DNA of 64,000 nucleotides from Pachypanchax playfairii (Eukaryota; Chordata; Actinopteri; Cyprinodontiformes; Aplocheilidae). Both the position numbers and the translations under genes were made by a program. Each line of letters begins with the position of its first letter. The first letter of the stretch is position 1. The stretch lies in assembly GCA_006937955.1 (NCBI GenBank), contig SSNP01000195.1, positions 248,317 through 312,316 of the forward strand, read 5' to 3'. The notes beneath the pieces are model-generated. The model did not search any database and was not told where the DNA came from. It saw nothing but the letters and a program-made list of their open reading frames with translations. Positions 47,986-60,196 of this stretch are shown in pieces.

Positions 47986-48767
47986 TGTCAGCTGTCAGCA
48001 GTTGTGTGCGTGTGAGTGAGTTGTTTACCTCACCTGTCTCATTACAGGGGCGTGGCTGACAGGTGCGGATCAGCTGAGAGCAATCCTGCCATCATCTGGG
48101 CATTTAAGGAGATCAGCAGCTAGGAGGGGACGCCAGATAATTCCACTGTAACCGTGGTACAAGGTCAAGCTTAACGTGCTAAGTTCTTATTTGCACATTC
48201 AAATCCACTAGTGTTTGCTGGTTCCAGCCTTACCTGTTTACCTGCGCAGATTCTCCTTCCTGGACCACGCACCTCCGTCTGTTCCTCCGCCCGCAAGCCT
48301 GGATCCGCCTCCGCTCCAATCCCAGTGAGTGTTCACCTGTGCCTCCTCTTTCTCTGGTCTATGCCTGTCTATCCGTCGTCCAACTGCTCCAGCCCACGCT
48401 CACACGCCAGCCACAACCTGCTGATTCCCGGGTCCTCCTCCTGAGGTCTAACAACCACTTCCAAGCCGTATACTTCTTACATTATCCAGCACAGACTGTC
48501 AGAATCTATCTGCCTCCCTGCTTGCTACTAACCTGTTCCTCCTCTGCGCAGAACCTGGATCACCCCGCTCTCCGATGCTGTCCCGAGCGGCTCACCCTCT
48601 TCCTTTACACCTGTCCAACAGCAAACCAAGAAATTGCTTTGCTGAGACTTTGAACTTGTGAAAGAAAACAGAAAACTAGAAAAGAAGTAATAAATTGTTT
48701 AAACCTTTCCCCTGTTTTGGGTCTCAAACTGTTGCTTGATTTAGAGTCCAACAAAACAATCATGACA
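47986..48767 (+). mobile_element. Solo LTR of a Gypsy-type retrotransposon, copy 2
   Basis: It starts TGTCAGCTG and ends AATCATGACA, with the perfect 5-bp target duplication CCTAA on each side (47981-47985, 48768-48772). It is 782 bp, with AATAAATTG near 48690 as a candidate polyadenylation signal. The interior is CT-rich. No internal retroviral-type genes adjoin it. Confidence 0.8.
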
Positions 48768-48846
48768 CCTAAAGAAAATCTTACCAACACTAACAAGATA
48801 CAAAAAGTATTCATAAAGAGACAGATAAAAGGTCTTTATGGCAATC

Positions 48847-48966
48847 ATGTATTCATCCATTTTTTACACCTACTGCATCCTGTTCAGGTTCCTCAAAGAG
48901 CCTTTCTTCAGTGGTCATTGGGTGAAACTCTGAACAGGTCACCAGTCCATTACAGGTCCACACATA
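48847..48966 (-). repeat. SINE-like dispersed repeat, 3' part
   Basis: CATCCATTTTTTACACC, then CTGAACAGGTCACCAGTCC and TACAGGTCCACACATA, follow the minus-strand order of the common fish repeat whose 3' region also appears near 45615 and 61000. It is cut on the right by the TIR element at 48967. Confidence 0.55.
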
Positions 48967-49849
48967 GGCTGTGTCCAAATTCAGGGTCTGCATTCTTCTA
49001 AGGTCATATTTTAAGGATGTTACATCACACCACCGCAACAAGAACCGTCCAAATTCCAAGGATTCTTCAAATACTTCCTCAAAATGTGTACCATTTTTCC
49101 CCGAATTTTAAGGATGGGTCTGTTGTATCCTTTCACGTTCTACATATCCCACAATTCTTTTTGGCAATTCAGCAGAGAGTGTAAACCTATGAAGGACGAA
49201 GCAAGCGGTGGTGCAGAGGGAGAGGAGTTTGCATTCATGCATAAGTTTAAAGAAAATAGCGGTAAAAAAAGATTCTTACAGTGGTGGTCTAATCAAGTCT
49301 TTGGTTTCTCAGCCAGTCAGCAGTGAGGAAGACAAGGACACGGATGAAGAGCACTCATCATGGTTTTGGTTTTGTTATAAACTTCTTCAGAATAAAATGA
49401 AAGAAATACTTCTCATAATTCATTGTGTTTACTTTTTATTTCCCTTAGTTTTTATAGTAAATGGATTGTTTATGAACAAGAAAATTAACTTTATATAGTT
49501 AGAGTTGTTTAATGACTTGTAGGAAATATTTACAATAAAACTCAATAATATACAGAAATAAAACTATTTAAAGAACACAGGACAACATTTTAATAAGTCT
49601 TCGCAGAATAAACGTGAGAAGAAAGACACCTTGTTCACACTCCATTTTCACTGCTTTGTTTAGCGTCGTCACGGTTGCTAGGCGACCAAAGATGCGCAGA
49701 GTGTAGGGGCGAGAACAAAAGGAAGGGTAGAAGCGTCCAGATTCACAAGACACCAACTTCCGTTTTTTGCGCTCTTGAAGGAACCGTCCTCTTTAGACCA
49801 GTTAGGAAGGACTCTCAGTAGTATGCAGACCCTGCATTTGGACACAGCC
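48967..49849. mobile_element. 883-bp TIR element, superfamily unknown
   Basis: GGCTGTGTCCAAAT and GGGTCTGCA on the left are mirrored by TGCAGACCCTGCATTTGGAC and ACAGCC on the right, with a small internal mismatch. A second inverted block (AAGAACCGTCC versus GAACCGTCCTC) follows. No clear target duplication was found. Short frames at 49084-49498 have no recognised domain. Confidence 0.65.
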
Positions 49850-51585
49850 ACAGTGTGAGCTTGATTTGGTGAATTGCCTCTGACACCTTGGGTCACTTTT
49901 TAGAATCATCAGTAAAGTCAGCATTTCCAGTATTATTGCAATGTTTCTAGCAATTAAATTTAATGTTACAGATGCAGCAACCTCTTGGAAAAAATATATT
50001 TTAGATCAAAGAAAAGCCAAATGAAACATGAAAATAAGGAAAAAGTTTAAACTGTGAGGAAACATAGTAATTATGTTTAATAATCTATTTCCAAATATGG
50101 CAAAACTGAAGCAACCGCTTTCAAAGCACAGCCCAGTACACTGAAAGTGAATCCTTTAAACTGAAGACTTCTCTGGAGACTAATGGTAATGTCTTTAAGT
50201 CCAACACCAGGTGAACAAAGAGCAACAAAGATGTGTTGGCAGGTTTACAAAGGCTGCTTTCAAAGAAAAATTAAGCTTGTCTGTAGTTTTTCAAAGTTCA
50301 CACAGACAAATGAGAAAGCTTGTGGAAAAATGTTTCACTGGCTGATGAGACAAAAGTAGATTTGATGTAAACAAGGATTAACTCCCATTGTTGGTGGAGA
50401 AAATATTTCCAATATTAAAGCAGTACTAAATAACTTTTCCGCAGCCGTGTCTCAGACAGCCGTTGCTGGAAACGGTGTTCTGCAGAAATTACCTATTGAG
50501 ATGTGCTAGAGATTCCATCAGCACATGTGCCGTTCTACAGTCTTGACTTCAATAAACAAATTTATTGTTTATTTTTGTTTCTATATTTTTCTATAAATAC
50601 ATTTTACCTATCAAATAAATTCTCCCAGGACAGGAACACTAAATATGATGTTATTTTTGCTTTCTTTACATTGTCAGAGTGACAGGCAAATGTTTGGACA
50701 CACCCAGAGGAGAAGGACCCAACAATGGCTGACAAGGACCCAGAGGGCATATACATGGAAAATATCAAGGAAGGATCATAAAAATATGCTTAAATAATTA
50801 ACAGGACACACTCACCATAAACAAGAATACTGTATAAACTTGGAATGACATCATTTTTCTTCAGGGCAGCATAAATCATCAGAACACCGCTTCCGGCTGC
50901 GACCTGAATTACTGAAGTTAGCGGTGGCGTCCAGAGTGTCTAATATGAAGCTGAACATGTTTTTCAGTGAGTATCCACTTAAATAAGTTTTGAAACAGTA
51001 GCTTAAAGTTGTACAATTTTTAAAAAATAGACTACCAGAAGGATTAAAAAAAGAGCAAATTTTCAGTCTCAGTTTTACATTTTTTGCAACAATTCCAAAC
51101 AATCTTGAAACATACACAAGGTTTAAAAATATATTTAAAATCCTCTGTTAACAAAAGAAATGACTGTCTGACATGACCAGAGGAAATAGAGAAAAAAAAA
51201 AATCAGAATGATTTTACTCAGAATGAGATCATTTCTTTTAAGAGCTTGTAGACAACACCTTTTCTTTTCATGCCTAGTGGGACAAAGCAAACTGAGGCCT
51301 TTAGTGACTTGCTGACTGTTGCACATTTGTGAAACATGCACACACAGCATTTTTTTTCATTTAATAAGATTTTCACTCGAACAAACATCTATAACCATTA
51401 CAGTGATCTTTAGGCAAGCATAGTGTTTCACACATTCATGGAATTCTTTATTTAGCTCTGCCAAACATTCGTCCAACACTCAACAGCATGTAATTCTCTT
51501 AAAAGTACTTCTATTTCTTCAGTCCAGATGAGACTGACATGTGTACACAACTGGTATTGCTGGTGAAAAAAAAAAAAAGCTTATA
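49850..51585. other. Anonymous DNA, possible highly decayed Tc1 piece
   Basis: Around 50240-50390 a broken frame contains words like HTDK-EKACGKMFHW and DETKVD-like remnants, loosely reminiscent of a Tc1 catalytic region. The similarity is too weak to call. Nothing else is recognised. Confidence 0.3.
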
Positions 51586-51641
51586 CAGACAAGGGAAAAA
51601 ATTGTTGATACCCTTTGGTTAAAAATAAATTCAAATTCTAA

Positions 51642-52075
51642 GGGCCTGATTTATCAGAGGTCTGCGGTTGTTAAAATGGGGCAAAAACCTCCCAGCGGTC
51701 GCAAAAACAAGCAGCAGGTGATTTACTAATGGCATGCAGCTAAAACTGCACCTGTTAAACCTGCCGATAGATGTGCAAAGTCATTTTAGCACTTTTCCCC
51801 TTGATGAATATGCAATGTGGGCATTTCTGTCAGAAGATGCAAAATATTGGGAGGAGAGCATGTAAATGAGTGGGTGTTCCAGGCGCAGTGTTATTTATCA
51901 AACCTGAAAATGTTTTCAGCTTCTAATTTTGCGCGTATTTTTACCGCCTTTAAAAATCATGTCTTAATTCAAAAATGAATACAGTGATTGTTGCATGGAG
52001 AAGGCATAGACAGACGTCTGGATCATTCCAGCACACTGTGGCAGTTAATACAGGCATGTCGGGCAGTTTATATTG
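51642..52075. repeat. Insertion with Harbinger-like left end
   Basis: TAAGGGCCTGATTTATCAGA at the left edge resembles the ends of PIF/Harbinger-type MITEs, which target TWA. The right end is not recognisable and was estimated from where Tc1-like sequence resumes. Confidence 0.4.
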
Positions 52076-52101
52076 TATTGTCACAGATTTTGAATGAAAT
52101 G

Positions 52102-52863
52102 TTACACGGGCAGATACAGTACATTAATTTTAAACACGTTTAGTTTTCTTTGTCTCAAACAGAAACAAGTGGTGTGATGTGACACTGATGTTCCTTGAGC
52201 ATGACCTTCATGTTGGATCTCTTTAGAAGTCTTTCTGGGCTCTTTTGGTATCACTCCGATTATTCGTTTCTTTGATTGTCCATGTCCAAGGAGGTTGGCT
52301 ACAGTCCCATGGATCTTAAATTTCTGAATAGTATGTGCAGCTGTAATCACAGGAACATCTAGCTGCTTTGAGATTGTTGGAGATTTTAAGGTTTTACGAT
52401 GTTGGTCAAAGGTCACAGATCATGCTGCAGGAGTAAGTGAACTGAAAGAGACCTGGCCTGAAAAAACACTTTTGTGTTTATCTTGGAAACCAGTTGGTTT
52501 ACGACCTGTGACTGTTGTCCATCCAACTGTGTTTGTTTACTACACTCTGACTTCATTATCTGACCCACACTTGTTTCCCTCCCTTGCTCCATCCAGATGG
52601 GAGGTGTCTTTGTGAATAAAAAGGCAATGCAAAAGTGAACACATCAGATCGTCTCAACACCTTGGTTGGGCGTTCTCCTTTGCAAAGCTCATTGAAACCA
52701 TACCTCTGTGTCTGACTGATGGTCTTTTTGATAGTTATTTAACTTTGGGGTATTAAAATATCCTGACAGAGATGGCCTTATAGCCTTTACCTTTAACATG
52801 CTGGTCTAAAATTTTCTTTCTAATCTCCTGAGACAACTCTTTCCTTCACTTCCTCTTATCCAT
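52102..52863 (-). pseudogene. Tc1 transposase N-terminal remnant, split
   Basis: Reading from the ATG at 52863, the frame runs MDKRK, stop, then ELSQEIRKKILDQHVKGKGY and KAIS. This is the first helix-turn-helix region of a Tc1 transposase. About 370 bp of unrelated sequence follows, and the frame resumes at about 52395 with ISKQLDVP, HGTVANL and PRKTSKEIQ, the second part of the DNA-binding domain. The catalytic DDE part is absent. Its stop codons, the insertion and the missing core make it a clear pseudogene. Confidence 0.65.
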
Positions 52864-53221
52864 GTTGAGTGTGGTACACCAAACAACACAGTGATTACCT
52901 GGAGCCCTATAGACTGTATAGGCCCACTGACTGATTACAAGATTGTAGACATCTGTGATGCTAATTAGTAGATACACCTTGAATTAACATGTCCCATTAG
53001 TCACATTCTTTTCATTCTTTTCTAGGGGTAGCATCTCTTTTGTCCAGGCCTGTTCCATGAGTTAATTTTTTTAATAATTAATTTGAAGCATGGTTGAAAA
53101 GCAATGTCTGATTTTAATTGGTTAACATTTATTGAATTTTTATTCATTTTTACTTTTGTCCGATTAAAGTTATTTCTGTGACCATTGTGAGTTTTTCTTT
53201 TATTGACCGAAGGGTCTCAAA

Positions 53222-55096
53222 GCCCGTGTAAAGTAACAACAAATGTGTGTTCTGAGTTTGTCACTGCACAGGAATATTAGTTATTAGTCATCCAGCCAAA
53301 TTTGAATGATTAAAAACACTGCGAAGCATATGAAATTTGGTTACAAAATAATGAAAAAAGGATCAGTTTTCTCTGCTCTGAGACGCTGGGGGCGTGTCCG
53401 CTGCAGGCGCTGAAACCTGTCTGTCTCATCCTCTAGCAGCACCTCCTTCTCTTCCCCACATCACTGCATTTCCTCCGTTTCTGAGTTCCGGCTGGTTCGT
53501 TAAGTTTGAGGTTCTACCCACATGTAAAACTGCGCATCGCTGCTTTTTGAGGAGTTGAAATATTTCCACACAACCGCAATGCTTCAGACTTGTTGATCAG
53601 TGAAGGAGCGGAATGTGCTGCTACGCCATTCTGAGCTTTGTTTAACATATGAAGGCAGCAGGTGGCAGAAGTAGCTCCTACCTATCATGCTGGTTTAGTT
53701 ACTGTCTACTGTGTGGCTCCTCTGCACAAAATCGACCCAAAGCTTTTTCAGACGGTCATCCCTCGGATGAAGGAGCGGGAAAACCACTGAAGCTACCGCA
53801 CTGTACGGTTTTATATGACGAGAGCAGCAGGGGGCGGGGTTATCCTGAAGGGCAGCTGCGTGACGACACGCGGCTGACCTTTTAGACCCGCCCATAAAAT
53901 CCTGAAACAGAAAACTCTTGAAACGCAATTTGAAGGCTAACTCCACAATTCAGTTTTTAATTGTTGGGAGGTTTTTCACATGTTTAGAACAACATTTATT
54001 ATGTTTATAATGTGGTTAGAAGAAAATAGCAGAATTCCCTTTACACGGTTCACATCTGTAGTGACTAAAAAAAAATATTCTCAACACTGTTGTTCCATTT
54101 GCATTTTTGTTTTACATATTAACTGCAATATGAAATAACTGTGACCAAAAATCAAATGTGGTAGGGATGTGCTGCTCGATACTAAAAGATCGATACCTCA
54201 GATTCCAGCTTTTTATGTTTTGGAATCGATTATCTTGTTAAAATATCAATATTTTAGTAATTTTAAGTCAATATGTAGTTTACCATTAACTGGAAAATTG
54301 TATAAATCATGCTCAGTTGGTCGGAACTACTTCTACTTCCACCTAGCAAAGTGCATGATGTTACAGTATAAAAGCAGTAGGACGAGCGGTGCTGCTGACC
54401 TGTTATTGCAGTCCACTTGCTGTCAGCTTGAATTAACACGACAGAACAAACACTGTTGTGTGTGGAGCAACTTTAGTGTCACAAACAACATCAATGCAGT
54501 ATGTAATATGTATGAAGAGTGACTGTTAGTTGTTTATCGGTAGCACGTTATGTGCTTTTACACGGACAGGATCTGTGGAGGAAGTCTACTGGGTGTACTA
54601 TCAAAATAAAAGCACTAATTTCCAGTCAAGCGTTACAGATGGTGTCTAGAATATTAACTTTTCTCTTCCAAATGGATGCAGTAACTCAGTGTTCCTGCTC
54701 TTAAAATGACTGAACCAACACCTGGAAACACTATAAACATCATGAAATATTTAAAAATAAATCATAAGTAAGAATATGAAGATATCATGATCAGAGGAAG
54801 AGAGGAGAGATAAGCTGCTGTGGGGGTGAAACAGACATCCCTCTTGAAATCCTTCAATGATCCAGGTAGGACAGAATGTGGAGTTGTTGAGACTTTTTGC
54901 ACCATTACTAAATTGGCACATCACTAAAATGTGGGCCAATACTAAATACTCATTTATTAAGGTATAGACTTTGTCTAAAAAACTTCTGAATAAAATCTGT
55001 GGCCTGCTTGACCAGGCAATAATTAGAAAATGTTTTCCAAAAGGCTCTAAATCTCTAAATGACTCTAAAAGTCTTTTTCCTTGTATTCATATTTGT
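53222..55096. other. Anonymous DNA with a GC-rich block
   Basis: A GC-rich block at about 53380-53900 has GGGGGCGTGTCCGCTGCAGG on the left and AGACCCGCCCATAAAATCC on the right. It may be a decayed MITE, but no clean TIR is visible. GGGATGTGCTGCTCGATAC near 54163 resembles a hAT-type end without a partner. No gene recognised. Confidence 0.4.
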
Positions 55097-55100
55097 TTAA

Positions 55101-55318
55101 CCTCTTAAGCCCCAAGCCCTTTTTTAGGTCTGCATCTACAAGGTCTATTTGAATAGTTTTGGTGTCAAAATAAAGGGAACACTTGTGAAATTTGTTTAGA
55201 TGTGTAAGTATCAGTATTTAGGTCACTGACTCAGAGAAAATTAAGATGGAACACAAGAATAAATGAGTGATTTCATTTCCCTAAGTCCCCCGATTGGGGG
55301 ACGTTGGGGCTTAAGAGG
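55101..55318. mobile_element. 218-bp TTAA-flanked MITE with 15-bp perfect TIRs
   Basis: CCTCTTAAGCCCCAA (55101-55115) is exactly mirrored by TTGGGGCTTAAGAGG (55304-55318). TTAA lies directly outside each end (55097-55100, 55319-55322). TTAA duplication and a CCT-type start fit piggyBac-like MITEs. Confidence 0.8.
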
Positions 55319-56116
55319 TTAAAGGGGAAATGGATTTCTTTCACTGCTGCTTGAAAACATTCACCTTTGATCCAAAAGGCTTCTTCAGTGAGTGAAGGAC
55401 GCCAAATGGAAAAAAAACTTAAATTAAATCTAGGTGGTGACCTATACATATACTGCTGCATTGACACTACTTCACAGGCAGTTTCACAAAAATCAAAATG
55501 TTGAAATTGTTGATCACAAGACTTCGCATAAACAAGTCAAAGGTGACAATGACTTAAATTTTTATCTGATGCACACAAAAACATTCAGACTTGCCTTCAA
55601 TGTGTCAAACAACACAAATTTGAACCATATTTTGTTAAAAATTTTGTGCTTCAGAAATTTTTATTGAGAACTGAGCATGTGTGATTATGTTCTTGTTAAA
55701 ATAAGTCCACCACCTGAACAGTTTTCTTTAAATTCCCTTCATTTGAAACTAACACCTAGACACGGCATTGATGGAAAAAATGACATAACTACCTGGGCAT
55801 ATAACAACACTTTAGATCTATCCCCAAAATTAAAGAGGCAATCTAGTTTCTTCAGAACATGGTGAAGCAAGGTAGAAAGATAAATAAATTGCTTTAATAC
55901 TGTGAGGTCCATTCTTGTTCAAATCAGGTCATAGGATATGTGGCACTATTATATAGATGTGTATGTGAAAACAGTAGCCCCCCATTTTATTTTTATACAC
56001 AAAGACATTAGTGTGAAAAGAACTGTGTAGTGTATTTTGCCATTCAAACATGCAATACCAGTTGTGCGAGCAGAGGGCGCTCTGTGCTGTTATGCATCAG
56101 CAGCTGACGGTCTGGC

Positions 56117-56198
56117 AGAAGAAGTCAGTACGTAGTGGGTAACAGCAGATTGTGCACCGAGTAGCTCTAACTGAATTGCTGTTTTTATGTTTCTGCAG
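56117..56198 (+). repeat. 82-bp direct repeat, copy 1
   Basis: AGAAGAAGTCAGTACGTAG through TTTTTATGTTTCTGCAG, nearly identical to 56730-56811. The copy ends in a pyrimidine-rich TTTCTGCAG that looks like a 3' splice site, here followed by GTAAGC. Confidence 0.85.
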
Positions 56199-56729
56199 GT
56201 AAGCTGGGTCTTAAATAATGAATGTGCGATAGACAACATTAGTTTTTCTATGTTTGATGGTGTAACGAATGTCAAGGCAGAAAGTGAAAACGTGGGTTTG
56301 AGTGTCGGAGGTGCTCCGTCTCCATGTGTGTGTGTGAAATGGCGGACTCGTCCGTGGCGATTGTGGTGGTGAATTTGAAAACTGTTTGAGAGTATGTTGT
56401 TTGTTTCAGTTGTGTCCATTGTAAAGAATGTGGTCAAAAAGCATTTAAAGTGGATTTCAATTGAGAAACACACAAGTTCATAGAAGCAATTAATAGGTTT
56501 AAAAAAACTGTTAAAAGAAGTAGTTTGAAAACAGCACAATAAAACTGAATTGTAAGAGCTCATGATAGTAGCTGGTTAATACAGTAAAATAATTGTTTTC
56601 AGTCCATTCAGAAGTGATGCATGGTGATATAAAACTGTTCAAAAATAGAAAACATAAAGCAATGAGTTATGTTAAAAACTGTTTCAGTATTACAGAGGTA
56701 TTGTTTTACACTGTTATTTTTGTTGTGAA

Positions 56730-56811
56730 AGAAGAAGTCAGTACGTAGCGGGTAACAGCAGATTGTGCACAGAGTAGCTCTAACTGAATTGCTGTTTTTA
56801 TGTTTCTGCAG
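56730..56811 (+). repeat. 82-bp direct repeat, copy 2
   Basis: Same unit 613 bp downstream, differing at about two or three positions (for example TAGCGGG versus TAGTGGG). The unit ends at the same TTTCTGCAG word, after which the two flanks diverge completely. Confidence 0.85.
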
Positions 56812-58592
56812 AGTTTCTGCAAAAATAAATATGTTGCACAGAAGATGAGTTGGCCCATCATTTTCAAAAGTGTTACAGATACATGTACCTTTCTACATGT
56901 ATATGTAAGCCACAGAGAACTTTTAAAAAAGCGACTGAAAGGAGAGTGGAGCACAGAAAGGAATGGAAATTTGTTGAGAAGTAAAAAAATTCGCTGGAGC
57001 CTACAATAAAAGAACCAAAGTCAAAATAAAAGTGAGAAAAGATGAGAGTTAAAGGACATAAGAACTGAATTGAGGATATTGTAAAATATTTTTAACAGGA
57101 CCATAAAGCAAGGTAAATCCTGGGGAGCAGATTCTGATCTGAGGACAGTGGAAATGAAAAACAAAGTAAGATAAGAGAACCTTCCAAGTGGAGTTTAATG
57201 TGTGTAAATAATCAACGGCATGGAAAAAGTACACGAAAAGAAATACAAGAAAAGAGGAATGTTACACGTGCTCCCTTTACTTTTCGTCTTTATTGCCTCA
57301 GAGGAGTCCATGTTTTTGAACCTGGGTGCCTTCAGTTTGAACATTTACTGCAGTGTTTCATTAATGCCATTTCTACATAACCACTTGGAATGGGTTTTTT
57401 TATAAAGAGGGGCATGGTTACAGGCTGAAAAAGATGGCTACAGATGGTTCTAAGCAAAATGTGCTGACTGGATGAGGGTTATCGAAATAATGAGTATTTT
57501 GAAGTTTTACAAAAATTCCAGCTGAGTAGCAGCACAAAACAATGTGTGATTACAGAGAAGATGGAGTCCGAGTTTCATAGCCACAAGCAAACAGTGTCTT
57601 TTGGAAACAGCACTGATGATCACATAATCCAGTACAAGCTAAATCCTTGCTGCTGTGTATCAGAAAAACATTAACAAATGGGCAGTCCAAACATTTTTCC
57701 TTGAACATTTACTATGCTAAATCTGTAAGTACAACTTCTCATTCAAACTGCGTTTATCAAATAAGAGAGAGATTTGCACTCAGAATATGTTGTCAATTCA
57801 GTTCAGTTTAATAATACTTTATGAGATAATTAAATTAGTAGTAAGTGATAAAAATCTAAAGGAAGGCCCTCTTGAAGTGGTCAAATGGGTCCACACCAGA
57901 AACTGCTCTTTTAACTATTTTTGGAGAGTTTCTAAATTGACACAAATTTAACGTTAAAGGTGGTAAAGAGGATTTTACCATGAATGAGAAGCTCAGCGGC
58001 TGTTTGTTGTTTTCGCTTTTCGTTTTTTGCTTCTAAACTGTATACATGGGTTTTTACCAATGCAATCTTTCAGGTGCATGTTTTGACATTTTCTTGTAAA
58101 TTTGTGTAATTCAACACAAAAAAGGTCTGAAAGCGTCTTAGTGCTGCCCTCTTAGGGTTGAACAGTGGCTACTGCATTTGAAATTTGTGATTGGCTGAAG
58201 CAGAACATGACGTTGACAATTTCCCATGCCTATGTCACTGGCACTGCCTCACAGACATGCCCCGCGGGTTTGCATATAAAACTATTTCTCAGACAGAAAC
58301 ACTCGCCCTGTGAGGAGTTTGGAGTTCAAATTGCCTATTGTTTAAGTTGTTAACATAGCTGTTTAATATACTTAGATAATTAGATAGTTTTCATAGTTTT
58401 TAGTGTTAGCGTTGTTAATTAGTTAGATACTGATACTGTTTTGAACGTTAGCCGTTGGCATTACTACTCAGAGACTGGACCCATCCTGTATCCCTGTGCC
58501 TCAGCAGCAGAGCAGCAGCTCCGGCTTCGGGCAGCACTAACTCAGCGCACTGAGCCTGCAGCCAAACATATGATTACACACACACACATATA

Positions 58593-60194
58593 CAGTGGGG
58601 CAAAGAAGTATTTAGTCAGCCACCAATTGTGTAAGTTCTCCCACTTAAAAAGATCAGAGAGGCCTGTAATTTTCATCATAGGTATACCTCAACTATGAGA
58701 GACAAAATGAGGAAAAAAAATCCAGAAAATCACATTGTCTGATTTTTAAAGAATTTATTTGCAAATTATGGTGGAAAATAAGTATTTGGTCACCTACAAA
58801 CAAGTAAGATTTCTGGCTTTCACAGACCTGTAACTTCTTTAAGAGGCTCCTCGGTCCTCCACTCGTTACCTGTATTAATGGCACCTGTGTGAACTCGTTA
58901 TCAGTATAAAAGACACCTGTCCACAACCTCAAACAGTCACGCTCCAAACTCCACTATGGCCAAGACCAAAGAGCTGTCAAAGGACACCAGAAACAAAATT
59001 GTAGACCTTCACCAGGCTGGGAAGACTGAATCTGCAATAGGTAAGCAGCTTGGTGTGAAGAAATCAACTGTGGGAGCAATTATTAGAAAATGGAAGACAT
59101 ACAAGACCACTGATAATCTCCCTTGATCTGGGGCTCCACGCAAAATCTCACCCCGTGGGGTCAAAATGATCACAAGAACGGTGAGCAAAAATCCCAGAAC
59201 CACACGGAGGGACCTAGTGAATGACCTGCAGAGAGCTGGGACCAAAGTAACAAAGGCTACCATCAGTAACACACTACGCCGCCAGGGACTCAAATCCTGC
59301 AGTGCCAGACGTGTCCCCCTGCTGAAGCCAGGACACGTCCAGGCCCGTCTGCGGTTTGCTAGAGAGCATTTGGATGATCCAGAAGAGGATTGGGAGAACA
59401 TCATATGGTCAGATGAAACCAAAATAGAACTTTTTGGTAGAAACTCAACTTGTCGTGTTTGGAGGGGAAAGAATGCTGAGTTGGATCCAAAGAACACCAT
59501 ACCTACTGTAAAGCATGGGGGTGGAAACATCATGCTTTGGGGCTGTTTTTCTGCAAGGGGACCAGGACGACTGATCCGTGTAAAGGAAAGAATGAATGGG
59601 GCCATGTATCGTAAGATTTTGAGTGAAAACCTCCTTCCATCAGCAAGGGCATTGAAAATGAGACGTGGCTGGGTCTTTCAGCATGACAATGATCCCAAAC
59701 ACACCGCCCGGGCAACGAAGGAGTGGCTTCGTAAGAAGCATTTCAAGGTCCTGGAGTGGCCTAGCCAGTCTCCAGATCTCAACCCCATAGAAAATCTCTG
59801 GAGGGAGTTGAAAGTCCGTGTTGCCCAGCGTCAGCCCCAAAACATCACTGCTCTAGAGGAGATCTGCATGGAGGAATGGGCCAAAATACCAGCAACAGTG
59901 TGTGAAAACCTTGTGAAGACTTACAGAAAACGTTTGACCTCTGTCATTGCCAATAAAGGCTATATAACAAAGTATTGAGATTAACTTTTGTTATTGACCA
60001 AATACTTATTTTCCACCATAATTTGCAAATAAATTCTTTAAAAATCAGACAATGTGATTTTCTGGATTTTTTTTCCTCATTTTGTCTCTCATAGTTGAGG
60101 TATACCTATGATGAAAATTACAGGCCTCCCTGATCTTTTTAAGTGGGAGAACTTACACAATTGGTGGCTGACTAAATACTTTTTTGCCCCACTG
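58593..60194 (+). mobile_element. Tc1/mariner transposon, nearly complete
   Basis: Ends CAGTGGGGCAAAGAAGTATT and, inverted, CAGTGGGGCAAAAAAGTATT, with TA at 58591-58592 and 60195-60196. The terminal inverted repeats run about 200 bp each (58593 to ~58793, ~59996 to 60194) with only a few differences, for example GATCAGAGAGGCC versus GATCAGGGAGGCC. Length is 1602 bp, standard for fish Tc1 elements. The strong TIR match indicates a fairly recent copy. Confidence 0.9.
58956..59978 (+). pseudogene. Tc1 transposase with one in-frame nonsense codon
   Basis: From the ATG at 58956 (MAKTKELSKD) to the stop at 59978 the frame spans 340 codons, the normal Tc1 length. It is broken only at codon 57, a TGA at 59124-59126, between the two helix-turn-helix subdomains and just before GAPRK. 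TGA here is the expected product of a CGA to TGA transition. The catalytic triad is intact: D153 in WSDETK, D244 in FQHDNDPKH and E279 in NPIENLW, spacing DD34E. Glycine-rich HGGGN and the RGPGRL region are present. As it stands only a C-terminal 270-residue piece (59166-59978) is open; it lacks the first DNA-binding helices. It recognised the flanking TIRs when active. Confidence 0.9.
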
Positions 60195-60196
60195 TA

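Larger units (their letters stand above)
51586..53221 (-). mobile_element. Composite Tc1-like ruin broken by two insertions
   Basis: The left terminus CAGACAAGGGAAAAAATTGT follows TA at 51584. The right region (about 53031-53221), read on the minus strand, has ACTCACAATGGTCACAGAAA and GGCCTGGACAAAAG, typical of one fish Tc1 family's terminal repeats. The transposase N-terminal frame between them is split. Insertions at about 51642-52075 and 52400-52766 interrupt it. Confidence 0.6.
55323..58592. other. Anonymous DNA containing one direct repeat
   Basis: Apart from the 82-bp direct repeat described separately, no gene was recognised. AACGTTAAAGGTGGTAAAGA near 57951 matches, in inverse orientation, a block near 3150-3173 and may mark a third TTAAAG-type MITE family. 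A (CA)n run near 58577 abuts the Tc1 element. Confidence 0.45.

Noticed and set aside
50240..50390. Possible Tc1 catalytic-core pseudogene
   Set aside because: Only a few residues resemble the family and the frame breaks repeatedly; kept as a note in the anonymous interval rather than as a feature.
59009..59605. 198-codon minus-strand frame opposite the Tc1 transposase
   Set aside because: It is antisense to a well-conserved transposase frame and has no domain of its own.
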